Below, one piece after another: positions 1 to 6,483 of a stretch of DNA of 7,989 nt; within the stretch, counting starts at the first letter, position 1; each line of letters opens with the position of its first letter. The position numbers were made by a program, and so were the translations under genes. Below the pieces are notes generated by a model. That model was not told the origin of the DNA, did no database searches, and saw only the letters and a program-made list of their open reading frames with translations. Source of the DNA: RGIG6904 sp024680835 (GTDB lineage Bacteria; Bacillota; Clostridia; Lachnospirales; Lachnospiraceae); assembly GCA_024680835.1 (NCBI GenBank), contig JAILBP010000082.1, forward strand, positions 1 through 7,989, in the 5' to 3' direction.

Positions 1-34
1 CTCAAAAACTCAGATTCCCTCAAAATCCACAGAC

Positions 35-77
35 ACGGCTCACGACAGGACAGGCTTCATTTCCTGCTGTGAGCCGT
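35..77 (-). terminator. Strong stem-loop downstream of the kinase, possible terminator
   Basis: The arms at 35-50 and 62-77 pair over 16 positions, with 14 Watson-Crick pairs, one G-T wobble and one A-C mismatch, around an 11-nt loop. The stem is GC-rich and lies about 160 nt past the kinase stop on the transcribed strand. There is no clean T-tract directly after it on either strand, so it may be a factor-dependent terminator, an RNA-stabilising 3' structure or part of an unidentified structured RNA rather than a classical intrinsic terminator. Confidence 0.4.
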
Positions 78-219
78 ACGCGTTATCACCCATTAAGCGG
101 GCTTCATATAAACTCCCACAATTCACCGTACAAGTCAACTGACCTTCTTTCAAGGGGATCTGTCTATTCGGTATGAATCCATGTCTATTCGGTATAAATC
201 CACTTCTGTACCATGCTGA
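40..219 (-). other. Start-less open frame, possible coding remnant
   Basis: Between an in-frame TAA (220-222) and a TGA (40-42) one minus-strand frame stays open for 59 codons. The 21-bp tandem repeat is in frame with it and gives GFIPNRH followed by GFIPNRQ. The rest reads as an ordinary-looking peptide with Cys, Tyr and Gln residues. There is no ATG with a ribosome binding site near its beginning. The only internal ATG codons are near the 3' end. It could be a fragment of a decayed gene, part of a structured RNA, or chance. I do not recognise a family. Confidence 0.2.
161..202. repeat. Two tandem 21-bp direct repeats
   Basis: Units at 161-181 and 182-202 are identical at 20 of 21 positions, differing by one G/A. 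They share the core TGTCTATTCGGTAT followed by AATCCA. They begin 34 bp past the kinase stop codon on the transcribed strand. A 21-bp period equals two helical turns, which would suit paired protein binding, and also seven codons. The sequence does not choose between these. Confidence 0.8.
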
Positions 220-235
220 TTAACAAAAAAGGTAA

Positions 236-2440
236 CTATTCAAAATCTCCCGCTTTATCGGATAACTGATCCGGCAGATTTACCGACGAAAGATGCTTAA
301 GCTCGTACAAAACTGAAATATCCTGAAGATTATCATTGCCATACAGAGAGACAAACTGAAGTGCCGGTGTGCCCGACAATGCCGAAATATCCGTGAGATC
401 ATTAAACTCTGCGTTCAGCACCACAAGATTCACACAGCCTTCCAATATCGAAAGATCGCTCAATCCGCACTTGTTGAGGTCTATGCTCAATATCCCCGAT
501 CTGTCCGGACAGGCCAGTATGGCATCCAATCCCTTATATGCCGCCGAATCCAGCACTGTTATGTGAATCTTGCCGGTTGCGGTGTTAAACTCATCCGACT
601 CCGGCTGAAACTCCCACACATAATCTCCACTCTTGATGGAAACAGTTCCGTCCACATTCTGGGCTGAACCTGCATTTTTACTGTCCTCTGCCGTTATGAC
701 TATAGTACCTGCATCTCCGTCCCAGTCAAATAAAAGATCAGCGAATGTATCTCCCGCAGCAGCAAAATTGCCTGTTGTCAGATCTATATTGAGATCCGTG
801 ATAAGTGATTCAAAACTATTGCTGCCGCTCTTACATCTCACATTTTCCACCTTTGGATCTGCCTTCGGTTTATCCTCCCCGGATCCTGCCCCATCACCTG
901 CAGCATCCGTATCAACAGTATCCGAACCCGCAACATCTTTATCGCTGTCGCTTCCCGCCTTGTCATCCGAAACAGAAGTCTCTCCGCCCGATGCATTATC
1001 TCCGGTATCTTCCACAACATCAGTTCCGACTTCAGTATTACCATTACCGTTACGTGATATGACATAGACCGCAAGCGGCACTATTATGAGCAATGCCACA
1101 ACAGCTACGACTATTGCGATCTTTGTATTTTTGTTCCCCTCCTGGGCAGACGGCTGTGGCTGTATAGCTTGCTGTGAATCCTTCACAGGTTCATCCGGTT
1201 TCTTTTTGGCTCGCGGAGTACCGCCTGTAGTCGATAAAACGGTAGCGTCACCATCGTCATCCGTTGATGTTTTCCGTGAAGCAGATGACAGCATGGTCGC
1301 ATCATCATCCTCCGTCACATTCCGGCCGCTTACCGATGCCACTGTGGCATCATCGTCATCCGGTATATTATGACCTCCTACCGATGCCACCGTTGCGTCA
1401 TTGTCATCTTCCGGAATCTTACGTCCGCTGACCGAAGCCACCGTACCCTCATCATCATCGTCCGATACCGGTGCAGCGAAAACGCCCGTGACAACGCGAT
1501 CTCCCCTGGACAATGACATCAGCGCTTCCTTGAACTCTTCTACCGTTGCAAAACGCTTTCTTTGATCATATTCGCAGGCTTTCAATATAACGGCGGAGAA
1601 CTCGGCAGAAGCATTCGCCGGATTGGGAAGTCTGTCGCCTCTCATGCGTTTCGTGAGAGCGTCCTCCTTCATATTCATGCCTGCTGTTCCGGAGGTACCG
1701 TCATAAAACGGAACCCTGAAATTATTCATCATGTAGTAGAGCACTATACCAAGAGAATATATATCCGCCCGCTTGTCATATTTATCGCGGTTGAATATCT
1801 CCGGCGCCATGAAATTGTATGTGCCCTTAAATGACATCGTCAGATGCATATCAGACACACTTCTCGCGATACCGAAATCACCGAGTTTGTAATTGTCGTC
1901 CTGCGACACGAATATGTTTGCAGGCTTTATATCCCTGTGTATGATATTCCTGTGGTGGCAGAGCGCCAGGGCATCGCACATGTCAATACCGACCTTTATG
2001 ACCTCTGGCTCCGACAGGTAATGTGCCTGATCCTCCAGCACACAGTGTGAAAGATCACGTAAAAGCTCCATCCTGATGAAAATATCATATCCCAGCTCTT
2101 TGCCCTCGTTGTGCTCGATGATCTTGTGATCCTCGTAGCTCACGATATTGGTATGCCCCTTGAGCTGTTCCATGATGTCGATCTCACCCAGGATCCCGTT
2201 TAAGATCTCATCATATCGTTTCTGGGCTTCCTCATAGGAACCGCCACAGGTCATGAGCATCTCATCAGCTTCAGCCTTATCTTTTGGAAAAGACATTATC
2301 TTCAACGCCGAATAAAAAACCCTGCCGTGACCTTCCCTCTTTATCCTGTAAACATCACCGAAACTGCCGTGACCCAGAGATTCATCTATATACCAGCTGT
2401 CCCAAAACGGCTCATACTGCCGCAAATCATCTCTTGTCAT
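236..2440 (-). CDS. Transmembrane Ser/Thr protein kinase with extracellular leucine-rich repeats
   Basis: A 734-residue Hanks-type (PknB-like) kinase. Residues about 15-310 form the kinase domain: glycine loop GHGSFG (24-29), ATP lysine K48, candidate helix-C glutamate E86, catalytic HRDIKPAN (168-175, D170), DFG (188-190), activation loop with T201, S203 and T207, and APE (212-214), so all key residues are present and it should be active. A juxtamembrane segment (327-403) has five acidic-(A/G)-T-(V/M) repeats. One membrane helix spans about 440-462. After it come an acidic Ser/Asp-rich linker (about 467-530), an unrecognised domain (about 531-635) and internalin-like leucine-rich repeats (about 645-725) that should face outside. 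The ATG at 2440 is preceded by GGAG six bases upstream. It is the last gene of a likely operon with the Big_2 protein and the FHA-GGDEF protein. The kinase call is secure. The stimulus sensed by the exterior is unknown. Confidence 0.95.
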   Translation of the reverse strand: MTRDDLRQYEPFWDSWYIDESLGHGSFGDVYRIKREGHGRVFYSALKIMSFPKDKAEADEMLMTCGGSYEEAQKRYDEILNGILGEIDIMEQLKGHTNIVSYEDHKIIEHNEGKELGYDIFIRMELLRDLSHCVLEDQAHYLSEPEVIKVGIDMCDALALCHHRNIIHRDIKPANIFVSQDDNYKLGDFGIARSVSDMHLTMSFKGTYNFMAPEIFNRDKYDKRADIYSLGIVLYYMMNNFRVPFYDGTSGTAGMNMKEDALTKRMRGDRLPNPANASAEFSAVILKACEYDQRKRFATVEEFKEALMSLSRGDRVVTGVFAAPVSDDDDEGTVASVSGRKIPEDDNDATVASVGGHNIPDDDDATVASVSGRNVTEDDDATMLSSASRKTSTDDDGDATVLSTTGGTPRAKKKPDEPVKDSQQAIQPQPSAQEGNKNTKIAIVVAVVALLIIVPLAVYVISRNGNGNTEVGTDVVEDTGDNASGGETSVSDDKAGSDSDKDVAGSDTVDTDAAGDGAGSGEDKPKADPKVENVRCKSGSNSFESLITDLNIDLTTGNFAAAGDTFADLLFDWDGDAGTIVITAEDSKNAGSAQNVDGTVSIKSGDYVWEFQPESDEFNTATGKIHITVLDSAAYKGLDAILACPDRSGILSIDLNKCGLSDLSILEGCVNLVVLNAEFNDLTDISALSGTPALQFVSLYGNDNLQDISVLYELKHLSSVNLPDQLSDKAGDFE
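266..508 (-). other. Leucine-rich-repeat region of the kinase ectodomain
   Basis: Residues about 645-725 contain three to four turns of an internalin-like pattern, with stretches such as LSIDLNKCGLSDLSIL, LVVLNAEFNDLTDISAL and FVSLYGNDNLQDISVL. Spacing is about 22-24 residues and an asparagine follows the LxxL core. Because the kinase domain is N-terminal and there is a single membrane helix, this part should lie outside the cell, where it could bind a protein, peptide or glycan. The array is short for a free-standing LRR domain and may be capped by the preceding unrecognised domain. Confidence 0.65.
1223..1462 (-). repeat. Five juxtamembrane repeats of acidic-A-T-V motif in the kinase
   Basis: Residues 327-406 of the kinase contain five degenerate units. 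Each is an acidic run (DDDD, EDDND, DDDD, EDDD, DDDGD) followed by (A/G)T(V/M), with threonines at 333, 350, 366, 382 and 400, spaced 16-18 residues apart. Each unit continues with a Ser/Gly-rich tail such as ASVSGR. The region lies between the kinase domain and the membrane helix, a usual place for autophosphorylation in PknB-like kinases. The regular spacing suggests a multivalent phosphothreonine array that could dock FHA domains. Phosphorylation is an inference. Confidence 0.7.
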
Positions 2441-2511
2441 TTCAAACTCCGAATTTCATTATTTCCACACTCTGTGTGAGAGGCACGGTTTTATTGCAGA
2501 CCGTACAATAA

Positions 2512-4068
2512 TTATCCAAACAGATCGATAACCTCCACATTCACAACAGCGCTCTTGCCGCCTACTGTATAAGTCACCGAACCGATTCCTGCGCTTCCCG
2601 CCTTCAGAATGATCTCTGTCTGGCTCGAAGACACTATTGTAAATCCCGAAGAACATTTCCATGTTCCGCCCTGTGAACCGCTCTCCAGGGTTACTTTTAT
2701 CGTGTTGCCTTTGTATACTGTCTTATTATTCACTGACAGAACCGGAGTCTTGACAGTATCATCGACAGTAACATCAGCTTTTTTCTCAACCGTTACTGCG
2801 CATTTACTACTCTTTGCGCCGCTGGCAGACACTGCATATACAGATGTTGTCCCTGCATTTACACCTGTGATCTTTCCGTTTCCGTCCACTACCGCCACGC
2901 TGTCATCATTTGAATACCAGGTGTAAGACTCCGACGGAGTAACCTTTGCTGAAACCGATGCGGTGGAGCCGACGCTTAACTTTACGGAACTCTTATCCAA
3001 TGTCACCTTACGCTCGAATACGGTAACCTTGCAAGATGCCTTGGCACCTGTCGCAGTTTCTATATAAACCGTAGTAGAACCTGTCTTTTTGCCCTTTATG
3101 ACACCTTTTTTATTTACGCTTACTATACTGCCGTCTTTAACTTTCCATGAGTATTTCTCCTCCGGGATCACCTTTGCGGAAAGAGTTGCCTTTTCTTTGA
3201 GACCTATACTCATATTATCCGTTCCCAGGGAAATATTACGGTCTACTACCTTGACCTTGCATGTGACTCTCTTGCCGGAGCCGTCCTGAGTTTTTCCTGT
3301 GATCTTCGCCTTGCCCTTACCTACTGCAGTCACAACTCCTTTGTCCGAAACCTTCGCAACCTTAGTGTTGGATGATGACCATAAAAGCTCTGTATTAGTG
3401 GCGAACTCAGGCTTTACGACAGGCTCAAGCTTTATCTTCGAAAGCTTGCCTTTAGTAGCAAGTGTAACATCGGTCTCCTCAAGGCTCAACTTATCTATAT
3501 CTATCTCACTGAATTCCCATTTGATGGTCACCGATTTGCCTCTTCCCAGGAGCTCGTCCACTATGCGGTCCTGCTCGGTCTTAGACAGGTCGCTCCACGT
3601 ATTGTCGGCATATGCCTGATAATACTCTGTGGAAAGCACTGTAACATCCAGGTAGAAAAGCTCTCCCTCATCCTCCTGATAAGAAAACGATGCGAAACCG
3701 GTCACTTCATCTTCTGCGCCTATGAAAGTAAAGAAATTATAATCCACATAATCATCACCAACCACGATCTTAAACTGCTTAGTGTCGACAGAACTCACAT
3801 CATCCAAAGCATCGATAAATGCAACATCGCCCTCGCTGACTTCATACTGTATGGATATAATTCCTTTTTTGCCGATGTATACAGGCACATATCTCTCTAT
3901 CTCATCATTTGCAAACTTGACGGTATAACTTCCGCTGCTCGCAAAATCCAGCATCGTATCCTCGATAATATAATCTGAGGCAGCCCTCACCGGCTGCGGG
4001 ATCATCAATGATGACAGCGATACTGCGATCGCCACGATCACCGCCGATATTCTCCTGTGTGCTCTCAT
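2512..4068 (-). CDS. Secreted Big_2 bacterial Ig-like repeat protein
   Basis: A 518-residue exported protein. I chose the ATG at 4068 because AAAAGGAGA lies just upstream; the frame is open 16 codons further to 4116 but without a comparable site. Residues 1-29 are a signal peptide: basic MRAHRR, a hydrophobic core, and a likely signal peptidase I site after PVRA. Residues about 30-195 form an unrecognised beta-rich, acidic domain. Three Big_2-type Ig-like domains follow (about 196-275, 277-352, 354-427), each with the V/A-S-V...G-x-I/V-x-G/A-V/K pattern and ending in CKVKV, CKVTV or CAVTV. A fourth, divergent Ig-like module occupies about 440-514. There is no LPXTG signal, SLH repeat or C-terminal membrane helix, so it is probably released or held non-covalently. 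It lies between the FHA-GGDEF and kinase genes, 75 and 71 bp away. A role as adhesin, or as ligand of the kinase ectodomain, is possible but unproven. Confidence 0.85.
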   Translation of the reverse strand: MRAHRRISAVIVAIAVSLSSLMIPQPVRAASDYIIEDTMLDFASSGSYTVKFANDEIERYVPVYIGKKGIISIQYEVSEGDVAFIDALDDVSSVDTKQFKIVVGDDYVDYNFFTFIGAEDEVTGFASFSYQEDEGELFYLDVTVLSTEYYQAYADNTWSDLSKTEQDRIVDELLGRGKSVTIKWEFSEIDIDKLSLEETDVTLATKGKLSKIKLEPVVKPEFATNTELLWSSSNTKVAKVSDKGVVTAVGKGKAKITGKTQDGSGKRVTCKVKVVDRNISLGTDNMSIGLKEKATLSAKVIPEEKYSWKVKDGSIVSVNKKGVIKGKKTGSTTVYIETATGAKASCKVTVFERKVTLDKSSVKLSVGSTASVSAKVTPSESYTWYSNDDSVAVVDGNGKITGVNAGTTSVYAVSASGAKSSKCAVTVEKKADVTVDDTVKTPVLSVNNKTVYKGNTIKVTLESGSQGGTWKCSSGFTIVSSSQTEIILKAGSAGIGSVTYTVGGKSAVVNVEVIDLFG

Positions 4069-4074
4069 AATGCT

Positions 4075-4083
4075 TCTCCTTTT
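4075..4083 (-). promoter_or_regulatory. Ribosome binding site fixing the Big_2 protein start
   Basis: AAAAGGAGA on the minus strand lies six bases before the ATG at 4068. It decides for this start over the upstream in-frame candidate at 4116. The chosen start also puts a basic N-region and hydrophobic core at the very N-terminus, as a signal peptide needs. Confidence 0.8.
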
Positions 4084-4143
4084 AAAAATCAACAAGAGAG
4101 ACCTGTGTTTTACCATAAGCCTCTCATGAAAAATAATATTGCG

Positions 4144-5049
4144 TCAGTTACAGATATGTACGCAGTTACGGCCTCCCTCTTTGGCCTCATACAGGGCGGT
4201 ATCCGCAAACTCTATCATCCTGTGGATGTTGCGCTCGGTGTCTTTCATCTTGCCTATATCCACGATACCGGCACTGATAGTCATATTAAAGAGATCATCC
4301 ACCTTCTGCGCAGCTATCTTTTCACGCATTGCGGTCAGTATCTCATAAGCCTTATTGGCATCCGCATCGATAATCCCCACAAACTCGTCACCGCCCCAGC
4401 GGCCTGCGTGAAACTCTGTCGCCATGGTCTCCTTAAGGTGATTAGCCAGGGTTATGAGCGCGTGATCGCCTTCCTCATGACCATATGTATCATTAATGCC
4501 CTTGAATTTATCTATATCCAGTATGAACAGACATGAGTGATCCAGCTCGCCGCCCATAACGCGTTTCTGGAACCATGCCGTATATGCCTTGCGGTTTGGA
4601 AGACCTGTGAGCTCATCCCTCGAAGCATTGGCAAGGCTTCTCCACATCTGGATACGCTCATCCGACATTGCTACCACCAGCACTACGTCAGCCTCATCAC
4701 CGCCCACCGGAATATGAAGCTCATCGCCGTCGCGCATTACAACACTCTCACCTGCAGGTATGTTCCTGCCATTCAGATAGATACCGTTGGCTGTCTCCTG
4801 CGCAACATATTTTACCTCTGCGCCGACTGTCTCAAAATAACCGTGCCTTCTGGAAACATGTCCGTCCGGTATGGATATGGACGGAACGTTCTTTTCCGTG
4901 GGGCGTCCCATCTGCTGCTGTCCCATCAATATGTATTCCGCAATATCTCCCCCGCAGAAAACATAAAGCTTCGGCTGCGCAACACGAACTGTCGCATCCT
5001 CCTCCTTGGGAGCGGTAGGTATAAATACGGTACTGTCTGCATCAAACAT
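4144..5049 (-). CDS. FHA-GGDEF protein, diguanylate cyclase with phosphothreonine-binding domain
   Basis: A 301-residue soluble protein predicted to make cyclic di-GMP from two GTP. Residues 3-23 form a short tail with two threonine motifs, DSTVF (T7) and EEDATV (T20). An FHA domain spans about 28-125, with the conserved GR (49-50), SRRH (66-69) and NG (88-89, 93-94) positions that bind phosphothreonine. A GGDEF domain spans about 138-301: DELTGLPNR (145-153), metal-binding D178 within LDIDKFK, N186/H191, and the signature GGDEF (219-223). The inhibitory RxxD site is absent (ATEF at that position). No membrane helix or other sensor is visible, so the FHA domain is the likely input. The ATG at 5049 has AGGAGG upstream. 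The kinase two genes downstream carries the same acidic-A-T-V motif, suggesting it phosphorylates or docks this protein. The tail-plus-FHA layout resembles GarA/OdhI, where phosphorylation makes the FHA domain bind its own tail. Confidence 0.93.
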   Translation of the reverse strand: MFDADSTVFIPTAPKEEDATVRVAQPKLYVFCGGDIAEYILMGQQQMGRPTEKNVPSISIPDGHVSRRHGYFETVGAEVKYVAQETANGIYLNGRNIPAGESVVMRDGDELHIPVGGDEADVVLVVAMSDERIQMWRSLANASRDELTGLPNRKAYTAWFQKRVMGGELDHSCLFILDIDKFKGINDTYGHEEGDHALITLANHLKETMATEFHAGRWGGDEFVGIIDADANKAYEILTAMREKIAAQKVDDLFNMTISAGIVDIGKMKDTERNIHRMIEFADTALYEAKEGGRNCVHICN

Positions 5050-5146
5050 AATAAAAACCCTCCTGAATCCGGCATAAAACCAATGTCATTGACCATACAA
5101 AGCTTCACTGATACGGGCTTTTGTCAACACCCGATAAACATGGAAT

Positions 5147-5175
5147 ATCGTAACATATTATCACGTGTCACACAA
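5147..5175 (-). promoter_or_regulatory. Weak candidate promoter for the FHA-GGDEF/Big_2/kinase unit
   Basis: On the minus strand, TTGTGT (5170-5175) and TACGAT (5147-5152) are 17 bp apart. TGT precedes the -10 element, giving an extended -10 form. It would start RNA about 90 nt before the FHA-GGDEF ATG. The matches to consensus are modest (3/6 and 4/6), so this is a suggestion only. The 178-bp gap upstream of this gene is the largest around the trio and is where a promoter would be expected. Confidence 0.25.
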
Positions 5176-5227
5176 GGCATATTTCACAGCACGCATTCGT
5201 AAAATCGCGACTGAAAATATCCTTTCC

Positions 5228-6322
5228 CTACAGCATTGCATCCAGCATCTCTCTGTGGACAAATGTACATGTGTTGCGGTCAAATATAGCCATTCCGTCG
5301 CCATATTCTTTTAACCTACCGTTATCCCAATAGCAACACTGTATTCCAAGGCTCCGTGCCTTTGCCACGGTATATCCGAGGCATTTGGTGCGCTCCGGAT
5401 CATTATCCTTATCCACCGCACCGAATTCGTTTATGGTGACAGGTATCCCGTTCTTTACAAACTTATCATAGAGCTTCTCAAGCCTCTCATCGACAGGTGC
5501 CGTAGATGCCCTGTCACCGGGATCAAAGGTGAGCTGGTTTTCTCCTTCCTTCAGGAAAAAAGTAAAGTGCGCCGGTGAGTACACGTGGGATGCGACCAGA
5601 AGCCGCCCCTGCGCACTGTCTTCCGGCAGTCTGAATCCGTCCCAGCAAACGCCCTCCGTGGAGGTCGAGTACCCGGGTATGATCAGATATCTCTGTGCAT
5701 TCTCGCCGCCTGCATTTCTGACTGTTTTCAAAAATGCCTCATTCAGCCTGTTGATGTTTTCCATGGCGCTGACACAGCCCGGATCCTCATAATCCGGCGT
5801 CCACTCGTATTTTTCTCCGCGCATGCGGATCTCATTCATGGACTCAAACAAAAGCTTTTCTCCGTCCACATCACGGAATGTCTCCGTCAGCTGTCCCCAG
5901 ACATTTTCCATAAATGCCTTTGCTCTCGGAAATCCTGCTTCGCCCGGCACCAGAAAACCATCCACGATATCATGGTGTGTGTTGAGCTGCACAAACATAT
6001 CCTCATCAAGACACCAGCCCACTATCTCACATACACGGTCAAGCCATGCCTTGTCTATCTTATCATCAGTACCGCTCACATGGTCATGCCAGCTCACCGG
6101 CACCCTCATGGTCTTAATACCGCCCGCGCGTATTGCGGATATCATCTGTCTGGTAGTCTTAGGGTTTCCCCAGGCTGTCTCAAGATCAAGACCTGTGATA
6201 CCATGTTTTCCACCCATGGTAGCATCCAGTGTATTCCCCAGATTAAAGCCGAGTCCCATGGCTTCGCAAAGCCTCTGAGCCGGTGAATCCGGTATAAAAC
6301 GCCTTTCAAATCCGTGCTCCAT
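5228..6322 (-). CDS. Glycoside hydrolase family 5 endoglucanase-type enzyme (GH5_4-like)
   Basis: A 364-residue single-domain enzyme expected to cut internal beta-1,4-glucosidic bonds in cellulose, xyloglucan or mixed-linkage glucan by a retaining mechanism. Family landmarks appear in order: GFNLGNTLDA (25-34), ETAWGNP (48-54), RVPVSWH (73-79), NTHHD (114-118), the acid/base glutamate in MNE (E164), HVYSP (246-250), the nucleophile in NEFGA (E299) and YWDNG (331-335). The NEFGAVDKDN stretch and the overall layout recall subfamily 4, but the subfamily is inferred. The ATG at 6322 has AAAGGGA six bases upstream. With this start there is no signal peptide and no carbohydrate-binding module or dockerin, so the enzyme would act in the cytoplasm on imported oligosaccharides. 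The frame continues to a TTG at 6415 through a hydrophobic stretch, a possible alternative start discussed as a finding. It appears to be transcribed separately from the deaminase upstream. Confidence 0.93.
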   Translation of the reverse strand: MEHGFERRFIPDSPAQRLCEAMGLGFNLGNTLDATMGGKHGITGLDLETAWGNPKTTRQMISAIRAGGIKTMRVPVSWHDHVSGTDDKIDKAWLDRVCEIVGWCLDEDMFVQLNTHHDIVDGFLVPGEAGFPRAKAFMENVWGQLTETFRDVDGEKLLFESMNEIRMRGEKYEWTPDYEDPGCVSAMENINRLNEAFLKTVRNAGGENAQRYLIIPGYSTSTEGVCWDGFRLPEDSAQGRLLVASHVYSPAHFTFFLKEGENQLTFDPGDRASTAPVDERLEKLYDKFVKNGIPVTINEFGAVDKDNDPERTKCLGYTVAKARSLGIQCCYWDNGRLKEYGDGMAIFDRNTCTFVHREMLDAML

Positions 6323-6377
6323 AAATATCCCTTTCTGACCGAAACAAAACCACGCCAACCATACCGCTATGTTCCAG

Positions 6378-6406
6378 ATTTTATTCACTGCTAAACTTCC
6401 CGTTAA
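6378..6406 (-). promoter_or_regulatory. Candidate promoter of the GH5 gene
   Basis: On the minus strand, TTAACG (6401-6406) and TAAAAT (6378-6383) are separated by exactly 17 bp, matching consensus at 4/6 and 5/6 positions. Transcription would start near 6371, about 49 nt before the ATG at 6322. This is consistent with that ATG and would exclude the upstream TTG at 6415. Confidence 0.35.
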
Positions 6407-6438
6407 AAAACACAATATGATTCAAGAGTCAATCACTT

Positions 6439-6482
6439 ATTCAAGGATTGTTTCGTGACCCGCACTTCCTCAATCCTTGAAT
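6439..6482 (-). terminator. 12-bp perfect inverted repeat just after the deaminase gene
   Basis: ATTCAAGGATTG (6439-6450) and CAATCCTTGAAT (6471-6482) are perfect 12-bp arms around a 20-nt loop. The structure begins one base after the deaminase stop codon on the transcribed strand. No T-tract follows, so as an intrinsic terminator it is imperfect. It could instead stabilise the 3' end of the mRNA or serve as an operator ahead of the GH5 promoter. Confidence 0.4.
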
Positions 6483-6483
6483 T

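Larger units (their letters stand above)
1..235. other. Left-edge non-coding stretch downstream of the kinase gene
   Basis: No recognisable gene lies here. The stretch holds a 21-bp tandem repeat (161-202), a strong stem-loop (35-77) and, on the minus strand, an open frame of 59 codons (40-219) that has no convincing start codon or ribosome binding site. These are listed separately. The window ends before any next gene on the minus strand becomes visible, so this could be a 3' untranslated region, a leader of an unseen gene, a small RNA gene or a decayed coding remnant. Confidence 0.5.

Noticed and set aside
35..77. Group II intron domain V, suggested by GAGCCGT/ACGGCTC arms
   Set aside because: The stem is longer than domain V, lacks its catalytic triad and bulge arrangement, and no intron-encoded reverse transcriptase is present.
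633..1067. Plus-strand open frames of 85-144 codons opposite the kinase linker
   Set aside because: They are mirror images of the Ser/Asp-rich low-complexity coding sequence of the kinase and have no ribosome binding site or family signature.
4069..4116. Sixteen-codon N-terminal extension of the Big_2 protein
   Set aside because: It would put the signal peptide 16 residues in, and the internal ATG has a far better ribosome binding site.
5122..5127. Consensus -35 TTGACA on the minus strand upstream of the FHA-GGDEF gene
   Set aside because: At 16-18 bp spacing the sequence is AAGCTTTG, with no -10 likeness. The nearest TATGGT is 24 bp away.
4057..5202. Plus-strand open frames of 159 and 221 codons opposite the FHA-GGDEF gene
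   Set aside because: The minus-strand frame has clear FHA and GGDEF motifs. The opposite frames show no recognisable domain.
5585..6286. Plus-strand open frame of 233 codons opposite the GH5 gene
   Set aside because: The minus strand holds all GH5 catalytic motifs. The plus-strand translation is rich in Cys and His with no family pattern.
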